Source: Treponema sp.
Lineage (GTDB): Bacteria > Spirochaetota > Spirochaetia > Treponematales > Breznakiellaceae
DNA: 10,924 bases
Direction: 5' to 3'
Assembly (NCBI GenBank): GCA_031255615.1
Contig: JAIRSD010000015.1
Span: 1-10,924 of the forward strand
Below are positions 7,543 through 10,924 of the stretch, one piece after another. Each line of letters starts with the position of its first letter. The first letter of the stretch is position 1. The notes under the pieces are model-generated. The model did not search any database, was not told where the DNA came from, and worked only from the letters and a program-made list of their open reading frames with translations. The position numbers and the translations under genes are program-made.

Positions 7543-7965
7543 CTAACCCCGGCTTTCTTCGAGCGGACCGGGATCTTCGTTCCCGCCAGTCAAGAATTTT
7601 TCCACCAGGGCGGCAAAACGTTTCTGATCTACGGATATCGAATTCAAACTTTCCTGGTACGCCTCCAGTTGGGCCCGATAATCGGCATGGATACGGGCCA
7701 CCCCTTCTTCGAAAACCCGGTCCAATTCCGCCGCCTGCCGACTGTACTCCTCATCGTAGCGGATTCGGTTCCGCTTTTCAGATTCGGCGATCCGGCGGTC
7801 CGCTTCCGCCATGGCATCGTCCGCCATGGCGGAAGCGTCGGCTTCGATTTTCAGAAGGTGGCCGAGTATATTCAACTCGGCGGCAGCCTCAACGAATCCA
7901 GACTTACCGTCTCCGGTACGAGCCTTCATGCCGGCCCCGTCGCTGTCAAATTCACGGTCCGACAT
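7543..7965 (-). CDS. Coiled-coil protein, putative V/A-type ATPase peripheral-stalk subunit G/H
   Basis: Small hydrophilic protein of 140 residues with no membrane segment. Residues about 26-110 are almost wholly charged and helical: KIEADASAMADDAMAEADRR, then RIRYDEEYSRQAAELDRVFE. The heavy Ala/Glu/Lys/Arg pattern resembles the archaeal H and bacterial G stalk subunits that pair with E. The ends (SDREFDSDGAGMKARTGDGK and TGGNEDPGPLEESRG) look disordered. It begins 4 bases after the IIA gene, with AAAGGA eight bases before the ATG at 7965, and stops 2 bases before atpC. First position in the ATPase block is where archaeal operons put the H subunit. Function is inferred from position and coiled-coil character; coiled coils give poor sequence signals, so another role is possible. 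Confidence 0.6.
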   Translation of the reverse strand: MSDREFDSDGAGMKARTGDGKSGFVEAAAELNILGHLLKIEADASAMADDAMAEADRRIAESEKRNRIRYDEEYSRQAAELDRVFEEGVARIHADYRAQLEAYQESLNSISVDQKRFAALVEKFLTGGNEDPGPLEESRG

Positions 7966-7969
7966 ACGC

Positions 7970-8443
7970 TTATTCCTTTATAGTAAAAATATCTTCATAT
8001 TTATTGATAACACTGTGGGCCGCCTGGGGATCGGTTTGGGACAGGAGATCGATGTAAAATTGGGGATTCTCCAAAATTTCCGCGAGGCGTTTAAGGATCC
8101 GCAGGTGTTTTTCCGTATCCCTGGGGGGGGAAAGAATCATGAAAAGAAGATAGACTGGTTCCCCGTCCAGGGCGTCGTAATCAATACCCTTCCGGGAAAT
8201 CCCCAAAAAACCGTATACATCGTCCACAGCATTGGTCTTGCCGTGGGGGACCGCGATACCCTTATGGATACCGGTAGACATCTTGGCTTCCCGTTCCCGC
8301 AGAGCCTCCAGAATCTCCTCCCGGGCGTTGTTCCGGGTTACCTGACAGAAATGATCCACCATTTCCTCAAAGGCTTCTTCTTTATCCTCCGCTTCCAGAC
8401 CAACCTGAATGCACTTAACCGGAAATATTTCGTGCAGGAACAT
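7970..8443 (-). CDS. PTS EIIA type-2 (fructose/nitrogen, PtsN-like) phosphocarrier domain protein
   Basis: Cytoplasmic single-domain EIIA protein, 157 residues, the usual size for stand-alone PtsN-type proteins. The phosphorylation site is visible as GIHKGIAVPHGKT, with His67 the phospho-acceptor. Before it lies the helical region EEAFEEMVDHFCQVTRNNAR and LREREAKMSTG; after it comes the strand region (PVYLLFMILSPP) and KHLRILKRLAEILENPQF, all characteristic of the type-2 fold. Such proteins either pass phosphate to a sugar permease or act as regulators (PtsN in Escherichia coli affects potassium transport and sigma-54 genes). No permease gene is in this window, which favours a regulatory role, but that is inference. 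GGAGG with a 4-base spacer precedes the ATG at 8443; the gap from secG is 11 bases. Confidence 0.9.
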   Translation of the reverse strand: MFLHEIFPVKCIQVGLEAEDKEEAFEEMVDHFCQVTRNNAREEILEALREREAKMSTGIHKGIAVPHGKTNAVDDVYGFLGISRKGIDYDALDGEPVYLLFMILSPPRDTEKHLRILKRLAEILENPQFYIDLLSQTDPQAAHSVINKYEDIFTIKE

Positions 8444-8454
8444 GGAACCTCCAG

Positions 8455-8832
8455 CTATTCGGCGGCCTCGGGACTCTCAGCCTCCACAGCCGCGTCCTCC
8501 GCCGGTTCCGCCGGGGGGTTAAGCTCCTGATCCAGCCAGTTACCGTCCGCGGTCTCCATATTCAGCCTTCGTCCCTCGGCTTCGACCCCGCCAAGACCGG
8601 GACCCCGGTTAAGCAGGGCAAGGCCCAGACTCAAGACCAAAAACAGAGTCCCCAAGATGGTGGTCGTCCTGGTCAGGATGTTGCCGGATCGGGAACCAAA
8701 GGCGGAACCGCTCCCCCCTGCAAAGATACCGCCCAGACTGTCCCCATCCTCGTTTTGGACCAAAACGAGAAGGATAAGCAGAATGGCAATGATCACGAAA
8801 AAAACCAACAAGACAATACTGAGGGCACTCAT
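8455..8832 (-). CDS. secG: Preprotein translocase subunit SecG
   Basis: Auxiliary inner-membrane subunit of the SecYEG translocon. It has 125 residues: membrane segment 1 at about 4-25 (ALSIVLLVFFVIIAILLILL), then the characteristic cytoplasmic loop VQNEDGDSLGGIFAGGSGSA and FGSRSGNILTRTT, then segment 2 at about 56-74 (TTILGTLFLVLSLGLALL). The tail from about 80 to the end is hydrophilic and acidic (ELNPPAEPAEDAAVEAESPE), which is common but variable in SecG. The start at 8832 has GGAG eight bases upstream. It is the first gene of the tightly spaced operon that runs on through the IIA protein into the ATPase; a 151-base gap separates it from the upstream gene. Confidence 0.95.
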   Translation of the reverse strand: MSALSIVLLVFFVIIAILLILLVLVQNEDGDSLGGIFAGGSGSAFGSRSGNILTRTTTILGTLFLVLSLGLALLNRGPGLGGVEAEGRRLNMETADGNWLDQELNPPAEPAEDAAVEAESPEAAE

Positions 8833-8866
8833 CTACGCAACTCCGTGAAAACCATAATATTCTCTC

Positions 8867-8895
8867 ACTGTAATAAACGGGGGATTTTTATTCAA
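8867..8895 (-). promoter_or_regulatory. Candidate sigma-70-type promoter for the secG-ATPase operon
   Basis: On the minus strand, TTGAAT (8895-8890) and TACAGT (8872-8867) are 17 bases apart, giving a start of transcription about 25-30 bases before the secG ATG. An alternative -10, TATTAT, sits at 8859-8854 but has no good -35. This is the AT-rich part of the only sizeable gap before secG, so a promoter is expected here. The match is only moderate. Confidence 0.35.
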
Positions 8896-8912
8896 GTTAA
8901 GGATCAAACCCG

Positions 8913-8930
8913 CCGCCGGCCCATCGGCGG
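8913..8930 (-). terminator. GC-rich hairpin downstream of the Arg-Arg repeat gene, possible terminator
   Basis: CCGCCG at 8913-8918 pairs with CGGCGG at 8925-8930 around a 6-base loop. On the minus strand it lies about 55 bases after the stop of the gene at 8984-9352, and just upstream of the candidate secG promoter. It is followed by CGGGTTTGATCC, so the T-tract is poor. It may terminate or partly separate the two transcription units. Confidence 0.3.
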
Positions 8931-8983
8931 ACATGCCGAATCTCAAGACCAAAGCCGTCCGTCCAGGACCCATGGGGCGATAC

Positions 8984-9352
8984 CTAGAGAGAATCGCCCG
9001 GATCCCCATCCGGTCCGGGATTCTCCCCCTGTTTCCGGCGGTCCGGCAGCTTCCTGCGATCCTCGCCGCGGCGTTCCTGGAAGCGCCGGTCCTGGGATTT
9101 ACGCCGATTCCCCCCCCTGCGCCGGTCCGGGGGCGGGAAAGATTCGTCGCTTGCCCGCCGGTCGGCGACTCTCAGCCGGCGCTCGCTTTTCCTCCGGTCC
9201 TCGATAGCCCGGCGATCCCGCGCGATTCGACGTTCACCGGGGCGGCGGCGACGATCGTCCCAACGGACGGCGGATCCATGACGGCGGACCCCCGGGGGGC
9301 CGTCCACCGGAGCCGCGGTTAATTCATCCGGGTCTCTCTCTTTATCGTCCAT
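8984..9352 (-). CDS. Unrecognised Asp/Glu-Arg-Arg repeat protein
   Basis: I do not recognise this 122-residue protein. It has no membrane segment or signal peptide. From residue 32 to 106 it carries eleven [D/E]RR triplets (acidic residues at 33, 40, 46, 52, 57, 64, 76, 88, 93, 98 and 104). Most are 5-7 residues apart; examples are IEDRRKSERRL and KSQDRRFQERRGEDRRK. Both ends are acidic and Gly/Pro-rich (GENPGPDGDPGDSL). The protein is very basic in the middle, and Arg is spelled with several different codons, which suggests selection on the protein and not a DNA repeat. The ATG at 9352 has GAGG five bases upstream. The frame is open to 9439, and the extra residues (FILRPSGSFEVV) read plausibly, so a longer start cannot be excluded. 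It lies alone between tpiA and secG. Nucleic-acid or acidic-surface binding is a guess. Confidence 0.62.
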   Translation of the reverse strand: MDDKERDPDELTAAPVDGPPGVRRHGSAVRWDDRRRRPGERRIARDRRAIEDRRKSERRLRVADRRASDESFPPPDRRRGGNRRKSQDRRFQERRGEDRRKLPDRRKQGENPGPDGDPGDSL

Positions 9353-9487
9353 GACAACCTCGAAACTGCCCGAGGGCCGCAGAATAAATCCCGAACAGGA
9401 ACCTGCCCGGAAAATCATAACAGACCAAGACCCCAACATATCAGGCCCAGGAACGGTTCCCGTGAAACGAAAGGGCCGGGAGATTCA

Positions 9488-9516
9488 ATTATATCCCTTC
9501 CGGGGCGGTGTATCTA
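9488..9516 (-). promoter_or_regulatory. Candidate sigma-70-type promoter upstream of the Arg-Arg repeat gene
   Basis: A perfect TATAAT at 9493-9488 on the minus strand is preceded, after a 17-base spacer, by TAGATA (9516-9511), which matches TTGACA at four of six positions. Transcription would begin near 9481, leaving a leader of about 130 bases to the ATG at 9352, or about 42 to the ATG at 9439. The leader contains GGAACCGTTCC, a short inverted repeat. Confidence 0.45.
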
Positions 9517-9883
9517 TGCTTTTCGCCGGTAATCCGCGGTTAAAAAACGAAACAATCCGCGTACCGGGCCGCTTTTACCCGCCCCGGACCATCCCGGCCT
9601 GCGGCGGGGACCGGCGGCTTCATAGGAATCGCGCCAATACTTTGGGGGAGGCGTTGAGGCACCAGGGGATGAAACCAAGGGGGACAGGGATACCGGTATA
9701 GGCTGAGATAACCCCGCAACCGCGGCGGTAGAAAAGAGAATCGCCCCGGTAATTACCGTGGATCTTCTTTCAATAGCTTCGCCGCAATCAAAGTTTTAGG
9801 AATTTGGGCGGCGGGCCGGACAAACTCCTCGTCCCTTGCTTGCACTAAGGCGCTGGGTAAGGAAAGAACCGGGAACAAGAATT
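9517..9883. other. Intergenic stretch with no supported gene
   Basis: Together with the flanking features, this makes a gap of over 600 bases between tpiA and the Arg-Arg repeat gene. Reading frames of 60-116 codons cross it on both strands, but none has a convincing ribosome site, family resemblance or conserved motif. One minus-strand frame ending at 9514 contains a hydrophobic run (TVITGAILFSTAAVAGLSQP) but has no ATG, GTG or TTG before it. It could be a gene remnant. Apart from the palindrome at 9747-9758 I see nothing else. Confidence 0.5.
9747..9758. promoter_or_regulatory. Perfect 12-bp palindrome, possible operator
   Basis: CGGTAATTACCG is exactly self-complementary. It lies in the gap downstream of tpiA, about 230 bases upstream of the candidate promoter at 9488-9516, which is far for a classical operator. 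Part of the word (CCGGTAAT) recurs at about 9525-9532. A dimeric regulator could bind it, but chance cannot be excluded. Confidence 0.25.
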
Positions 9884-9973
9884 TTAACCACGAAGGGGCA
9901 CAAAGGAACACGAAGGAATGAAAAAGCGCCTTCAATCCCCGCCTTCGTGCGCCTTCTTCGCCTTCGTGGTAAA
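9884..9973. repeat. CACGAAGG-type inverted-repeat element downstream of tpiA
   Basis: The left arm at 9884-9916 begins TTAACCACGAAGG and ends CACGAAGG. The right arm at 9942-9973, reverse-complemented, begins TTTACCACGAAGG and also ends CACGAAGG. The arms agree at most positions, and a 25-base spacer separates them. CACGAAGG thus occurs twice in each arm. From memory, very similar CACGAAG-type words are scattered through many unrelated bacterial genomes and are often mis-called as small proteins; here a 78-codon frame covers the element and should not be believed. It begins about 45 bases after the tpiA stop, so it would form a long stem in any read-through transcript. Confidence 0.6.
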
Positions 9974-10016
9974 TTTCTTCTATCCACATATCCGGTCTTT
10001 TAGGCCAAGCAGACTC

Positions 10017-10769
10017 CTAGCTGAATTTCGCGATAGGAACAAAGGTATCGGCCTTAAGAGCCGCCCCGCCTACCAGGGCGCCGTCGATGTTCTCTTTAGC
10101 CATAAGCTGGGCGGCGTTTTCGGGCTTTACCGAACCGCCGTACTGGATGAGCATGGCTTCCGCCGCGGCCTGGCCATAGAGCCCGGCGATTACCTTGCGG
10201 ATAAAGGCGTGGATCGCGTCCGCGTCCTCCGGGGTGGCGGTTTTGCCGGTGCCGATGGCCCAGACCGGCTCGTAGGCAATGACAATCCGGTCCAGATCGG
10301 CGGCGGCCACTCCCTCCAGGCCCTTTACGGTCTGGGTTTCGCAGACCGCCTCCGCCTTGCCGGCTTCCCGTTCCTCCAGCAGTTCCCCAACGCAGAGAAT
10401 CACCTCAAAACCGTGTTTCAAAGCCAGTTTAACCTTTTTGTTGATAAGGGCGTCATCTTCCCCGTAGATATGCCGACGCTCGCTGTGGCCCAGGATCACC
10501 GTCTGGACCCCCAGGTCCTTAAGCTGCAGCACCGAAACTTCCCCGGTGTGGGCGCCCTGCTCCTCGGGGGCGCAGTTCTGGGCCCCCAGGCGAATATTAG
10601 TCCCCTTGACGATGGGGCCCACGGTTTCCAGCAGGGTAAAACTGGGGGCCGCCAGGTACCGGTGTTTCCCGTCCTTAAGCTGACTCACCAGGGCCCGGGC
10701 CAGTTCCGCCGCCTCCGCCCGGTTCTTGTGCATCTTCCAGTTCCCCGCGATATAATAACTTCGACTCAT
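10017..10769 (-). CDS. tpiA: Triosephosphate isomerase
   Basis: Glycolytic enzyme interconverting dihydroxyacetone phosphate and glyceraldehyde 3-phosphate; a cytoplasmic TIM barrel. It has 250 residues, the normal bacterial length. All catalytic landmarks are present: NWKM with Lys12, ILGHSERR with His95 as the electrophile, AYEPVWAIGTG with Glu167 as the base and the phosphate-gripping loop 6, YGGSVKPEN around 210-218, and the phosphate-binding GALVGGAAL around 230-238. Two ATG codons are adjacent (10772 and 10769). AGGAG (complement 10776-10780) is only three bases before the first but six before the second, so 10769 is preferred; the protein differs by one Met. It follows pgk by 117 bases, a common pairing of glycolytic genes, and a weak TATATT lies about 20 bases before its start site. 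Confidence 0.97.
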   Translation of the reverse strand: MSRSYYIAGNWKMHKNRAEAAELARALVSQLKDGKHRYLAAPSFTLLETVGPIVKGTNIRLGAQNCAPEEQGAHTGEVSVLQLKDLGVQTVILGHSERRHIYGEDDALINKKVKLALKHGFEVILCVGELLEEREAGKAEAVCETQTVKGLEGVAAADLDRIVIAYEPVWAIGTGKTATPEDADAIHAFIRKVIAGLYGQAAAEAMLIQYGGSVKPENAAQLMAKENIDGALVGGAALKADTFVPIAKFS

Positions 10770-10842
10770 CATATACTCCTAACTACGAAAATATACGGAG
10801 GGGAAAGTGAGAATCGGTTTCTTCCCCCGATTGCGGGCAGAA

Positions 10843-10889
10843 ACTCCTCACTCTAAACTTCCCACTCCTCACTCTAAACTCCTCACTCA
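10843..10889. repeat. Short tandem repeat (21-bp period) between pgk and tpiA
   Basis: ACTCCTCACTCTAAACT occurs at 10843-10859 and again, identically, at 10864-10880. A third, truncated copy (ACTCCTCACTCA) occupies 10878-10889 and reaches the pgk stop codon. The period is 21 bases, with a 4-base spacer. The tract lies in the 5' region of tpiA. It probably arose by slippage; a regulatory role is unproven. Confidence 0.7.
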
Positions 10890-10924
10890 CCCACGGCAGA
10901 CTTCAATGCCGGGGAGCTTTTTGC
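10887..10924 (-). CDS. pgk: Phosphoglycerate kinase, extreme C-terminus (partial)
   Basis: Only the last twelve codons before TGA at 10889-10887 are in the window, reading KKLPGIEVCRG. Phosphoglycerate kinases typically end in a helix of the form LEFLEGKxLPG followed by a few residues, and this fits well. Neighbouring tpiA, with which pgk is often paired, supports the call, as does the remembered Treponema gene order. The tail after LPGIE is short and slightly atypical (VCRG). The evidence is brief, so the call rests on a short motif plus context. Confidence 0.68.
   Translation of the reverse strand, partial: KKLPGIEVCRG

Noticed and set aside
8933..9322. 129-codon plus-strand frame opposite the Arg-Arg repeat gene
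   Set aside because: The regular acidic-Arg-Arg pattern with mixed Arg codons appears only on the minus strand. The plus reading is Pro/Ala/Leu-rich without motif or ribosome site.
9351..9701. 116-codon plus-strand frame
   Set aside because: No ribosome site, no recognisable motif, and it runs across the candidate minus-strand promoter and intergenic DNA.
9753..9989. 78-codon minus-strand frame after tpiA
   Set aside because: Much of it is the translated CACGAAGG inverted-repeat element; such frames are recurrent artefacts. The tail might be a remnant, but it is not an intact gene.

Overview
The window reads as a bacterial chromosome segment, GC-rich by eye, with every supported gene on the minus strand. 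Its core is an operon for a V/A-type (archaeal/vacuolar-style) rotary ATPase. The order pgk-tpiA-(one extra gene)-secG-PTS IIA-ATPase resembles what I remember of the second V-ATPase locus of Treponema pallidum (around TP0527-TP0538). I therefore think this is a spirochaete, probably a GC-rich Treponema relative. That assignment rests on remembered gene order and protein character, not on a search.

Layout, read 5'->3' on the minus strand (high to low coordinates). At 10924-10887 is the last stretch of pgk. At 10769-10017 is a complete tpiA. At about 10016-9353 is a long non-coding stretch holding a CACGAAGG inverted-repeat element, a 12-bp palindrome and a candidate promoter. At 9352-8984 is an unrecognised small gene built of repeated Asp/Glu-Arg-Arg triplets. 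At 8895-8867 is a candidate promoter for the large operon. From 8832 to the left edge the genes are tightly packed: secG, a PTS IIA-type phosphocarrier, a small coiled-coil ATPase stalk candidate (G/H-like), then ATPase subunits C, I, K, F, E, A and B. Subunit B runs off the left edge; subunit D would be expected next, outside the window.

Most junctions in the operon are 2-11 bases or short overlaps, which suggests translational coupling. Two gaps stand out: 187 bases between atpI and atpK, and 268 bases between atpF and atpE. Both contain inverted repeats, and they share an 11-base word. The second gap holds a unit of about 230 bp with imperfect terminal inverted repeats and several nested hairpins. 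It sits at the junction between the first block (C, I, K, F) and the E-A-B block.

How the genes fit together: A and B form the catalytic head; E and the G/H-like protein would form the peripheral stalk; F is a central-shaft subunit; C is the adaptor to the rotor; K is the ion-carrying rotor ring; I is the membrane stator with the essential arginine. TpiA and Pgk are neighbouring glycolytic enzymes, SecG is part of the protein translocase, and the IIA protein is a potential regulatory link to carbon or nitrogen status. I found no phage, CRISPR, tRNA or rRNA features, and no clearly new defence or mobile system. The most unusual material is the repeat content of the intergenic gaps and the Arg-Arg repeat protein.
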